Shown here: piece by piece, positions 16,264-23,452 of the stretch
Position numbering within the stretch: the stretch's first letter is position 1
Layout of the letters: each line of letters starts with the position of its first letter
Assembly: GCF_900155545.1 (NCBI RefSeq)
Contig: NZ_LT732526.1
Location: 2,493,708 to 2,552,659 of the forward strand
From: Clostridium sp. Marseille-P2415
Lineage (GTDB): Bacteria; Bacillota; Clostridia; Lachnospirales; Lachnospiraceae
Direction: 5' to 3'
DNA: 58,952 nucleotides
Translations under genes and position numbers: made by a program
The notes under the pieces: model-generated
Database searches by the model: none
Seen by the model: only the letters and a program-made list of their open reading frames with translations
Told to the model about the DNA's origin: nothing

Positions 16264-17562
16264 TTATGATACAACCACTGTCATGTATAAAATGCTCATG
16301 GAATTAATCGGTTTAACCGGGAAATTCACTACAACAGACCGCTTACCTTCTCCCTTTTCCACGGTAACCTCCTCTGCATTCACAGCTTCGATCGCTCTTA
16401 ACACCGCTAACTGCTTTCCATATGTAACAATGTCATTCCAAAGACTTACGCGTCCTGCATCATCATTTGAAATTTTACCCAGGTAGCGTGTATTGAAAAG
16501 AGAAGCAATATCATTTCCAATCTGATCCAAAACACGGACTGTCTGGTTATTAGAGAAATCTTCTCCCTTCTCTTCTGTATAAGTAAACAAAGTGTTACGA
16601 TCCGTCAGGACCCGGATTTCGCTCCCTACTTTGTGAAGCATAAACTTACCCGCCTTCATTGCATCAGCCAGCTGAGCTTGGGTATAGGAAGCTTTCACGG
16701 TATACTCACCGTCATAAGACTTATTCTCAATGGTCTTGTTGACGGCACATGCTGCTTCTGCACCGGTAACCCAGTAAACAAGACCTGCCGCTGATTCCTC
16801 TGTTTCATTCTCCACAGAGATGACACCTTCATAATCAGCCTTGGAATACCGGTATAATACTGTCTGAAACTTAACGCCGGATTCATCCCTCATGCGTTTC
16901 GTAAATGCCGTAAATAAGGCTTTGACCGTATCATCTGCAGAAGGGCAGCAAAGAATCTGGAAGGATAAACTCTCGATTTTTTCCAGGAAACCGGCATAAT
17001 CCTCTCCTGTTACATCTGTGCCGTTGGTCCCTCCTGTGAAGGATAGTCCGGCTGTTTCTGCTAATGAAGCATCCTTTTTAAATATTACATAGCTGTTGTC
17101 TTTCAGTTCTTTTGCTTCTGTTACCGTCTGGCTATCAACTTCCTTTCCTCCAAACAGTGTTTTTACATCAAACTTTGTTTCATCATCCACATTTTTTTGA
17201 ATGACAGTCATCAGACTGTTTCCCTGTTTACCGGAGTATTTTGCCGTGCCATAATCATTGGCCCCATAAACGCCGCCATTTAAGCGGTAAAAAATTCCTT
17301 TCGTCAAGTTCTTAAATAGTTCCCTGACCGGAAGCATAGCCATATCATCCATGGCATAACCAAAAATTTCTTTACAGTTTTTCTGAAAATCCTCTGCGGT
17401 AACCTCAAATATCTCTTTCTCCGGCCCCCAGCCAAGAACCATGGGAACCGCTGCAACGCCCCGGTTTCCCATAGCTGTACCAACAGAAGCCGTGCTTACA
17501 AAATTGATATAAGCACCAGGAAACACCTTATTTTGTATTGTAAAATTTCCTCCACCTAACAT
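16264..17562 (-). CDS. Contractile tail sheath protein (XkdK-like)
   Basis: 432 residues beginning MLGGGNFTIQNKVFPGAYINF, the usual sheath N-terminus, with the C-terminal KGEGKRSVVVNFPVKPINSMSILYMTVVV that closes the sheath fold. Its presence shows the particle is contractile (R-type) rather than flexible. The ATG follows AAGGTGAAAG and overlaps the end of the 65-residue ORF by seven bases. Confidence 0.94.
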   Translation of the reverse strand: MLGGGNFTIQNKVFPGAYINFVSTASVGTAMGNRGVAAVPMVLGWGPEKEIFEVTAEDFQKNCKEIFGYAMDDMAMLPVRELFKNLTKGIFYRLNGGVYGANDYGTAKYSGKQGNSLMTVIQKNVDDETKFDVKTLFGGKEVDSQTVTEAKELKDNSYVIFKKDASLAETAGLSFTGGTNGTDVTGEDYAGFLEKIESLSFQILCCPSADDTVKALFTAFTKRMRDESGVKFQTVLYRYSKADYEGVISVENETEESAAGLVYWVTGAEAACAVNKTIENKSYDGEYTVKASYTQAQLADAMKAGKFMLHKVGSEIRVLTDRNTLFTYTEEKGEDFSNNQTVRVLDQIGNDIASLFNTRYLGKISNDDAGRVSLWNDIVTYGKQLAVLRAIEAVNAEEVTVEKGEGKRSVVVNFPVKPINSMSILYMTVVVS

Positions 17563-17753
17563 ACTTTCACCTTTCCTTTCATAAATTGGTTTATTACTTC
17601 CTCGGCCTCTGCTGCCGAATACACCTTCTCATCCTCAAGCAGAGCCCATAACAAGTCCCTCCGGTCCCGATACTTTTCAGAACCGATGAGCTGTTTCTTC
17701 GTATAGCGTACGATACCTGCCGCACCTGCTTTATTCATATCTTTTTTTGCCAT
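17556..17753 (-). CDS. Small conserved tail-cluster protein (XkzA-like position)
   Basis: 65 residues, basic N-terminus (MAKKDMNKAGAAGIVRYTKK) and helical C-terminal half (YSAAEAEEVINQFMKGKVKVC). It sits between the tail terminator and sheath genes, where PBSX has a small ORF. Its function is unknown. The short gap and overlap with the sheath gene suggest coupled translation. Confidence 0.75.
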   Translation of the reverse strand: MAKKDMNKAGAAGIVRYTKKQLIGSEKYRDRRDLLWALLEDEKVYSAAEAEEVINQFMKGKVKVC

Positions 17754-17766
17754 ATCAGCACCTCCT

Positions 17767-18180
17767 TCATTTTAATCTTATTTCCTCCATGGATTCTTCC
17801 GGCTCATTCGTTTTTATAAAATAAACATGGTAATCAACCAGGAAGTTTAATATGCCCCCCTCATTTTTTCCGCTTCTGCTGCTTCCTCTTATCAAGGAGC
17901 CGTTCTCCAGAGAGAGATATTCCAGCTTGTCCATCAGAATGTCCAGCACCAGATTTAAATCACTGGATCGCAGCTGCGAATTCTGCGGGTAATATTTGAC
18001 ATACATGTTTATGCTTCGGAAATAACGCCGGCCATTCACAGACTTTTCTGATGTTTCTAAAAGCCCAACCTCGAAATAAGGCTTTTCGATTCCATCCCCC
18101 CAGGTATTTGTACCGATTTCTGCTTCCGGAAAGAGCTCCTTCAGCGTTCCTACCACTGCAACCATAATTTCGTTATACAT
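17767..18180 (-). CDS. Tail terminator / completion protein (DUF6838, XkdJ-like)
   Basis: 137 residues. KELFPEAEIGTNTWGDGIEKPYFEV followed by SVNGRRYFRSINMYVKYYP fits the Firmicute phage tail terminator family, which caps the tube and sheath at the head-proximal end. It is the first structural gene, and nothing resembling capsid or packaging genes lies before it. In a headless particle this protein would close the top of the tail. Confidence 0.82.
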   Translation of the reverse strand: MYNEIMVAVVGTLKELFPEAEIGTNTWGDGIEKPYFEVGLLETSEKSVNGRRYFRSINMYVKYYPQNSQLRSSDLNLVLDILMDKLEYLSLENGSLIRGSSRSGKNEGGILNFLVDYHVYFIKTNEPEESMEEIRLK

Positions 18181-18297
18181 CTAATACCTCCTTTGACACT
18201 CTGCTGTCCTTTTTATCACGATCAGCATCGGCCATTCCATTTTGGATACATTGATTTCTGTGGGACTCCTCACCTTCCCTAAATCCTCCATTTTCAT
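18181..18297 (-). CDS. Possible 38-residue coupled ORF
   Basis: Begins MKMEDLGKVRSPTEI. Its ATG (18295-18297) overlaps the TGA of the small HTH gene by one base, and it ends in TAG at 18181-18183. A GGAG-containing purine stretch lies inside the ORF, not before it, so initiation would depend on coupling. I do not recognise it, and it may be only a spacer. Confidence 0.3.
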   Translation of the reverse strand: MKMEDLGKVRSPTEINVSKMEWPMLIVIKRTAECQRRY

Positions 18298-18551
18298 CAA
18301 GCTCCCCTTTCTCCGCTCTCGTTTGTAGTCTTTTTGTCTACATCGTCAGCAAAAAAAATTTCATCCTTCTTCTCCAGTGATGTAATGTTAAGCAGCTGGC
18401 ACAGCCCTTTGATCTCTCCGGCTTTAAACTGGCTCGCATTGTTTATTTTCCTATGAAATCCATAGCTTGACAAGCCCAATTCCGCCGCGATCCACCCCTT
18501 TTTCAGTCCGGATGTTTTGATCTCATCATTTAGCCGAACCGTATCCGTCAT
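18297..18551 (-). CDS. Small helix-turn-helix regulator (Cro-like)
   Basis: 84 residues. RLNDEIKTSGLKKGWIAAELGLSSYGFHRKINNASQFKAGEIKGLCQLL is a lambda-repressor-like HTH over most of the protein, with a charged tail (EKKDEIFFADDVDKK). It is the first gene of the leftward transcript and faces the CI-like repressor, the classical Cro position. GGAGGGAGGCAGGT precedes the ATG. A copy of the operator lies inside its 3' end. It may promote or tune tail expression. Confidence 0.78.
   Translation of the reverse strand: MTDTVRLNDEIKTSGLKKGWIAAELGLSSYGFHRKINNASQFKAGEIKGLCQLLNITSLEKKDEIFFADDVDKKTTNESGERGA
18324..18342. promoter_or_regulatory. Operator-like site inside the Cro-like gene
   Basis: TGTAG, 9 bases, CTACA. 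It is 19 bp and differs from the site at 18571-18589 at one base (TGTAGTCTTTTTGTCTACA against TGTAGTCATTTTGTCTACA). Such intragenic copies can support looping or block elongation. Confidence 0.6.
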
Positions 18552-18570
18552 ACCTGCCTCCCTCCTTTTT

Positions 18571-18589
18571 TGTAGTCATTTTGTCTACA
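18571..18589. promoter_or_regulatory. Operator-like site just downstream of the leftward promoter
   Basis: TGTAGTCATTTTGTCTACA, an inverted repeat of TGTAG/CTACA with a 9-base centre. It lies a few bases past the predicted start of the leftward transcript, so a bound repressor would block tail expression. Confidence 0.72.
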
Positions 18590-18595
18590 TTCATT

Positions 18596-18624
18596 ATCAT
18601 ACTCCACTGTATCATATTTGTCAA
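18596..18624 (-). promoter_or_regulatory. Leftward sigma-A promoter of the tail cluster
   Basis: Minus strand: -35 TTGACA (18619-18624, perfect), 17-base spacer, -10 TATGAT (18596-18601). It drives the Cro-like gene and probably all tail and lysis genes; no other strong promoter was seen within them. Confidence 0.8.
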
Positions 18625-18640
18625 CACCCTTTTGAAATTT

Positions 18641-18671
18641 TGTTGAACATCTTTCTACATCGTGGTATAAT
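18641..18671 (+). promoter_or_regulatory. Repressor promoter with overlapping operator
   Basis: -35 TTGAAC (18643-18648), 17-base spacer, -10 TATAAT (18666-18671). TGTTG, 9 bases, CTACA at 18641-18659 has the same spacing as the other two operators, with a degenerate left half, and covers the -35 and part of the spacer. This suits negative autoregulation of the repressor. Confidence 0.7.
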
Positions 18672-18691
18672 GCTATTATGGAGGTGATCTT

Positions 18692-19174
18692 ATGGAAATA
18701 GGTCAGATCATTAAAAAGAGGCGCGAAGAGCTGGGAATTTCTCAGGAAGAGCTGGCGCTTAAAGCAGGCTATAAATCCCGTTCTTCCATTAATAAAATCG
18801 AGGTAGACGGCAGAGGACTTCCTCAGTCAAAGATCATAGCTATCGCCAATGCCTTAAAAACAACACCAGCTTATCTCATGGGCTGGGAAAGCGATACTGC
18901 TTCTGTTTTTGATTATGTAAGCGGCTGTTTCGGGGAATATGCAGGAGAGATGCTCGAGAATTTTCACCGTTTGAATGAAAGAGGTCAAAAAGAAGCCCTG
19001 AAACGTATCAGGGAGATGGTCCATATCCCCGAATACAGCAAAGATCAAAGCTCTGTAAAGATTTTAAATGCGGATAACAGGACTTATCTGGAACCGGTGG
19101 CAGCCCATGAACGGACCGATATCGAGGTGACCGAGGAAATGAAGCGGCATGATGATGCCTTTTTCGATGAATAA
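18692..19174 (+). CDS. CI/ImmR-like XRE-family repressor of the tail cluster
   Basis: 160 residues. HTH at about 6-60 (IKKRREELGISQEELALKAGYKSRSSINKIE). The C-terminal part has FHRLNERGQKEALKRI and ends in VAAHERTDIEVTEEMKRHDD, a tail often seen on repressors paired with ImmA-type proteases. There is no S24 (LexA-like) domain, so RecA-stimulated self-cleavage is unlikely. GGAGGTGATC precedes the ATG. It is divergent from the Cro-like gene and followed by the protease gene after a short gap. Expected role: keep the leftward promoter silent until cleaved by the partner protease. Confidence 0.88.
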   Translation: MEIGQIIKKRREELGISQEELALKAGYKSRSSINKIEVDGRGLPQSKIIAIANALKTTPAYLMGWESDTASVFDYVSGCFGEYAGEMLENFHRLNERGQKEALKRIREMVHIPEYSKDQSSVKILNADNRTYLEPVAAHERTDIEVTEEMKRHDDAFFDE

Positions 19175-19197
19175 GATAACTCATTGAGGTGATTTAT

Positions 19198-19653
19198 TTG
19201 GATTATGAAGCATTATTAGAAGAAGCGGACTCCAATGGAATAAGTATTAAGGAACGTCCGCTGATTGCCAATGACGGCAGGATCCGAGGTACGCAGATAT
19301 TGATCCGCCAGAACATGCCGGATTGCCAGAAAGCCTGTGTCCTTGCGGAAGAGCTGGGCCACTATCACACGACCGCGGGCAATATACTGGACCAGTCCGA
19401 CGTATCCAACCAGAAGCAGGAGCGTACAGCCCGGTTATGGGCTTACAATAAAATGATAACTCTGGAAAAACTGGTAGCAGCCAAAGAAGCCGGCTGCCGA
19501 AACGGATATGAGATTGCGGAGCACTTAAATGTGACCGAAGAGTTTTTATCGGATGCCATTCACTGCTATCAGGCCAAATATGGAAAAGGGCTGCAAAAAG
19601 ATGATTATCTGATCCTCTTTGAGCCTTTTAACATCTATAAGTTAGTAGATTGA
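19198..19653 (+). CDS. ImmA/IrrE-family metallopeptidase (anti-repressor protease)
   Basis: About 151 residues. ACVLAEELGHYHTT carries the active-site helix, here EELGH, so the first histidine of a standard HExxH is replaced by Glu while Glu-x-x-His remains; many phage members read this way. The following QKQERTARLWAYNKMI and YEIAEHLNVTEEFL stretches are typical. In ICEBs1 the ImmA protease cleaves ImmR to derepress the element; the same role is inferred here for the neighbouring repressor. A TTG at 19198 lies 6 bases after GAGGTG and is preferred to a GTG at 19189 that lies within that site. Confidence 0.85.
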   Translation: MDYEALLEEADSNGISIKERPLIANDGRIRGTQILIRQNMPDCQKACVLAEELGHYHTTAGNILDQSDVSNQKQERTARLWAYNKMITLEKLVAAKEAGCRNGYEIAEHLNVTEEFLSDAIHCYQAKYGKGLQKDDYLILFEPFNIYKLVD

Positions 19654-19712
19654 GATTTTTTCTGTCTTATATCGCCTTTCTGCCACATATACTATCGAGA
19701 GGTGATTCGTTT

Positions 19713-19898
19713 ATGAAATCCTGTGAACTCGTGGTGCTCGTGTCCTCACTGGCCTGCTGTATCGCTGAGGGCCGGTCCTCGGATGAAATTACTCTGCTCG
19801 GTTCCATATTTTCTCAGCTTGGTGACACCCTGGAAACCATTTCCGCTCAACAGGCGATCTGTTGTGATAACAAGGATGAAAAGGACACATCCTGCTGA
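19713..19898 (+). CDS. Small protein, DUF6774-like
   Basis: 61 residues (MKSCELVVLVSSLACCIAEG then SSDEITLLGSIFSQLGDTLETI) with a cysteine-rich end. The LGSIFSQLGDTLxTI core resembles the small DUF6774 family of Lachnospiraceae; this rests on memory of the pattern. GAGAGGTGATTCG precedes the ATG. It is the last gene of the rightward repressor transcript, so it is likely made in uninduced cells. A role in regulation or immunity is only a guess from position. Confidence 0.65.
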   Translation: MKSCELVVLVSSLACCIAEGRSSDEITLLGSIFSQLGDTLETISAQQAICCDNKDEKDTSC

Positions 19899-19920
19899 CA
19901 GCAATCTTAAGACAAAAAAG

Positions 19921-19960
19921 TGGGAGAAAAAGAGGGCTGGAAATACCCTTTTTTCTCCCA
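19921..19960. terminator. Bidirectional terminator between the repressor operon and holA
   Basis: TGGGAGAAAA pairs with TTTTCTCCCA, with inner GGG/CCC pairs. T-rich stretches on both strands let it serve the convergent holA transcript as well. Confidence 0.85.
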
Positions 19961-19984
19961 TTTTCCAAGCTAAGACAGGCTATC

Positions 19985-20956
19985 CTAATACTTTTGCGTC
20001 AGCAACAATTCCACCGCCATCCTGTCATTTAACTTTCCGGTCTTCACAGCCTCCTCTGTGTCTACGCATAAATTTACATAGGAAAGGATCTGTTCCCTGG
20101 AAAAGCTCCTTGCCTGAGGCATGATTTTCCCCGCCGCAAAGGGAGGAATTTTAAGCTTGGAGGCAATGCCTCCCCGATCCATTCCCTTACCCATCAGTTC
20201 CTTCACCTGCAAAGTCAAGTTAAACTGCCTGGCTATGAGAAACAGAATTCTCATGGGCGGTTCCTTTAAGGTAAGAAGGTCCTCATAAAGGTCCATAGCT
20301 TTCTTGGTCTGCCGGTTTACGATAGCTGTTACCATATCAAAAATCTTATTGGTTATGCGGACTGTGCAGATGGCCTCCAGATCTTCATCCGTAATTATTT
20401 CCCTTCCCAGAGTAAAGCTTATGAGCTTTTCCAGCTCCATCCGGATGTTTTCCATATCATCTCCGGCCATATTAAGGAGCAGCTCCATGGTATGTCCCGT
20501 GATCTTCTTCCCTTCTCTGGCAAGTATGGTCCCCGCCCACCTGGAAAGCTGGGCCGAATCCTGCCGTTCCATTTCGGCAGCATATCCCACTTCCTTTACC
20601 TTTTTAAACATTTTGCTTCGTTTATCCACCTCTGATTCCACAAAAATCAGGCAGGTAGTATCCGGAATCCCGGACAGATAAGATACCAGTTCGTCAGATG
20701 CTGTCTTGAAAAAACCGCTGTCCTCCACCAGGATCAAGCGTTTTTCCGCAAAAAAGGGCATGGTATCCGCAAGACTGATCATCTCCCGAACATCGATTCC
20801 CTTTCCTTCAAACTGGTTGAAGTTCATGTTATCGCCGGCCGTAATGGCAGCCTTCATCTGATTCTTATAGCTGTTCTTCAAAAATGCTTCTTCCCCATAT
20901 AAAAGATAGACCGGCTTGAAGCTGTGATTCTTCATATCCTGGGCCAGCGTCTGCAT
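19985..20956 (-). CDS. holA: DNA polymerase III subunit delta
   Basis: Clamp-loader delta subunit, which opens the beta clamp. 323 residues with KPVYLLYGEEAFLKNSYKNQ at the N-terminus, a central FFAEKRLILVEDSGFFK stretch and a C-terminal helical domain ending NDRMAVELLLTQKY. The ATG at 20954-20956 follows GAGAGGAAGGA. The open frame runs further upstream into comEC territory, but that part is not holA. It directly follows comEC with a 13-base gap, the standard clostridial order comEC-holA-rpsT, here interrupted by the tail cluster. Confidence 0.93.
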   Translation of the reverse strand: MQTLAQDMKNHSFKPVYLLYGEEAFLKNSYKNQMKAAITAGDNMNFNQFEGKGIDVREMISLADTMPFFAEKRLILVEDSGFFKTASDELVSYLSGIPDTTCLIFVESEVDKRSKMFKKVKEVGYAAEMERQDSAQLSRWAGTILAREGKKITGHTMELLLNMAGDDMENIRMELEKLISFTLGREIITDEDLEAICTVRITNKIFDMVTAIVNRQTKKAMDLYEDLLTLKEPPMRILFLIARQFNLTLQVKELMGKGMDRGGIASKLKIPPFAAGKIMPQARSFSREQILSYVNLCVDTEEAVKTGKLNDRMAVELLLTQKY

Positions 20957-20969
20957 GGTATCCTTCCTC

Positions 20970-23375
20970 TCATTTTTGTATACTCTTTCTATTATACCGG
21001 GTGAATCCCTCTCCGTCAACGAAACTTGTGAACCGGATTTTCTCCCCATCAGTCCACAACCGGATTGCCCCATATTCTGCTGTTTTAAAAACTGCCGCCT
21101 TCCGCTCCTCAAAACGATCCAGTACCTCCTTATGGGGATGGCCATAGGAATTACCCTCTCCATAAGAAACAACCGCCCATCGGGGCTTTATTGCATCAAG
21201 AAATGCCTCACTGGAGGAATACTTAGAACCGTGATGCGCAATTTTCAATACATTTACCTCTGATAAAAGCCGCTTTTCCCCGGGCCGCTCCAAAAGCCGT
21301 TCCTCCTCCTTTTCTCCCATATCGCCTGTAAACAGCATATGACAGTCTCCATAATCCATTTTCAGCACTTCGGATTCCTCATTGGTATTTTCCGGTACAT
21401 CCTCCTCCTTCGGATAAAGGCAGGTGATATGAAGGCCTTCGGCCTGAATCACATCTCCTCCGGCCAGATACCATACTTTTGTTCCCCGCTCCTCAGCAAG
21501 CTCTGCCAGCTTCTTTACTGCTTTATCCTCTCTTCCCTGGAAAGGAAGCATGAGGTTTTCAATCCTTATGTCATCAGAGTTTTCCAGAAGATACTCCACG
21601 CCGCTTAAATGGTCCTGATCTCCATGGCTGATAAAGGAATAATGGATTACAGAAACTCCCAGGCTTTTTAAGCAGGGCTCAAGGGAATATTCCCCCAGAG
21701 ACTTTTTCGAGGAACTTCCTCCATCCACCAGCACGGCCGACCGCTCCGTCCGCAGCAGAATGCCGTCCCCCTGCCCCACATCCAGAAACACTGCTTCCAG
21801 CCCGTTAACAGGCCCTGGTTTGAAAATCAGAATACAGAAAGCGTAACTCACAAACAGAAGGAAAGTCTTAAAGGCGTATGAAATCTCTTTTTGCCTTTCT
21901 TCTTTCTCCAAGCCTTCCTTTTGCTTCCCGGCCGTTTCCTTATCAGGTTTCCCATACGTTTTTAAAAAGATCAGCCCGGCTGACATCACCAGACTATACG
22001 CTGCAATCCGTTCCGGCCCCGGCCTTCCAAACGTCAGGCTGCTGCCGGGAAGCCCTGACACACTCCTGCAAAGAAATTCATAAAAAGCAAGAATGTAATG
22101 CCCGGTTCCTGCTGCTCCAACCGCAAGGAAAGAGCTCAGGCTTCCGAGAAAGATAACACCGATCCCAGAGCAAAGGACGCCTCCCATCAGCGGAATGACC
22201 AGAAGATTTAAGAAGATACCATAAACGGGAATCTGGTAAAAATGATACAGAATCAACGGTATGGTGGTCATTTGAACCGCAACAGCGGTAGAAATGGTAC
22301 CTGCAAAAGGCTTTTCCTTACCAAGCCAATTCTCCAATACAGGCCTTACTCCTCCGATGGCAAAAACTGCACCAAAGGACAGCTGAACGCCGCCCTGGGT
22401 AATGAGAAGAGGTGATTTTACCGCTAAAAGGAACAGCGACAGGAAAGCGGCGGACAAAAGGTCATAGGTTCTTCCAAGATAAGAAGCCAAAAATCCTGCA
22501 CACATCATAGTAACGGCCCTTACCACCGAGGATCCCCCGCCCGTCAGGATTCCATACAGAACCACCAGAACCGTCCCTGCCATACCGGCGCTTCCATAGC
22601 CCAGCCCGGCCTTTCTTAACACATGGTAAAGAAACAGACCGATAAACGACATATGCAGACCGCTGATGGCTAACAGATGGGCAATTCCATTCTTCTGATA
22701 CAGAGACTTGATTTCTTTTGAAATCCCGCTCTTATCCCCCAGAACTGCCGCTGCTAAAATACCGGCATCTTCCTCTCCGGTAAACCGGTAAAGAATCCCT
22801 TTTGCCCATACCTTTGCCCGGCGCAGCCCTTCCAGAACAGGCGATTTACCGGAATCCACGATCTCCAGCTCTTCCATGGAAAGCTTACAGTCCAGCCCCA
22901 AAGCCTCATAATAAGCTCTGGAATCAAACTCCCCCGGATTTCTGGCCTGGGAAAAAGGCTGTACCTCCCCTCTGACCCTGACAACCTGTCCAACGCAAGG
23001 GTCCGCTTCCCCTTCTTTCCCGGAAAGAGCTCCGGAAATCCCGGCCGGCTTCATGGTCACCAGCAAACCGGGAATTGGATAACCGGAAGCCCCATCCCTT
23101 CTTCCTTTCTTCCACTTCCAAACCTGATTCTCATTTAATATCATCCGAAGAGCTCCATTCTCTTCTTCCAGAGAAGAAATCCGTCCTTCTGCCTCCACAT
23201 AGCATCCGGAAATTTCTTCTGTATTTAATTCCCGTTCCTCCCACTTCCTGCAATCATACCCGGCCCAGCCTGCACCAAGGTATAAGAAAATGAGAGGCAA
23301 AAAGACCCAATGCGGTCTTCTGCCTCTCCGATAACCATAAAGAATAATCCCGGCGGCTAAAAAAGCCGGGATCAA
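20970..23375 (-). CDS. comEC: ComEC/Rec2 competence DNA-uptake protein
   Basis: Channel for single-stranded DNA entry. At least 801 residues. It has an N-terminal membrane part with an OB-like domain, the competence domain with many helices (IAHLLAISGLHMSFIGLFLYH, GGSSVVRAVTMM), and a C-terminal metallo-beta-lactamase-like domain (DVGQGDGILLRTERSAVLVDGG, SHGDQDHLSG, KIAHHGSKYSSSEAF). 23375 is a TTG, the first standard start codon in frame, but has no ribosome binding site. The frame upstream still reads like ComEC (KRPLCLIAGGFVLGETAILL) up to 23456, where an ATA overlaps the stop of the preceding gene after GGAGGAA. True initiation is therefore probably at ATA 23456 or CTG 23438. Confidence 0.88.
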   Translation of the reverse strand: MIPAFLAAGIILYGYRRGRRPHWVFLPLIFLYLGAGWAGYDCRKWEERELNTEEISGCYVEAEGRISSLEEENGALRMILNENQVWKWKKGRRDGASGYPIPGLLVTMKPAGISGALSGKEGEADPCVGQVVRVRGEVQPFSQARNPGEFDSRAYYEALGLDCKLSMEELEIVDSGKSPVLEGLRRAKVWAKGILYRFTGEEDAGILAAAVLGDKSGISKEIKSLYQKNGIAHLLAISGLHMSFIGLFLYHVLRKAGLGYGSAGMAGTVLVVLYGILTGGGSSVVRAVTMMCAGFLASYLGRTYDLLSAAFLSLFLLAVKSPLLITQGGVQLSFGAVFAIGGVRPVLENWLGKEKPFAGTISTAVAVQMTTIPLILYHFYQIPVYGIFLNLLVIPLMGGVLCSGIGVIFLGSLSSFLAVGAAGTGHYILAFYEFLCRSVSGLPGSSLTFGRPGPERIAAYSLVMSAGLIFLKTYGKPDKETAGKQKEGLEKEERQKEISYAFKTFLLFVSYAFCILIFKPGPVNGLEAVFLDVGQGDGILLRTERSAVLVDGGSSSKKSLGEYSLEPCLKSLGVSVIHYSFISHGDQDHLSGVEYLLENSDDIRIENLMLPFQGREDKAVKKLAELAEERGTKVWYLAGGDVIQAEGLHITCLYPKEEDVPENTNEESEVLKMDYGDCHMLFTGDMGEKEEERLLERPGEKRLLSEVNVLKIAHHGSKYSSSEAFLDAIKPRWAVVSYGEGNSYGHPHKEVLDRFEERKAAVFKTAEYGAIRLWTDGEKIRFTSFVDGEGFTRYNRKSIQK

Positions 23376-23452
23376 AAGCCAAGATGTCAGAGCCAGCAGA
23401 ATGGCAGTCTCTCCAAGTACAAATCCCCCTGCTATCAGACATAATGGGCGTT

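Noticed and set aside
4631-19898. A complete prophage
   Set aside because: No capsid, portal, terminase, replication or integrase genes lie in or beside the cluster; the chromosomal genes holA and rpsT flank it closely.
20957-21172. Upstream extension of holA by about 70 codons
   Set aside because: The extension overlaps comEC, lacks a ribosome binding site and is not conserved holA sequence; the ATG at 20956 has GAGGAAGGA.
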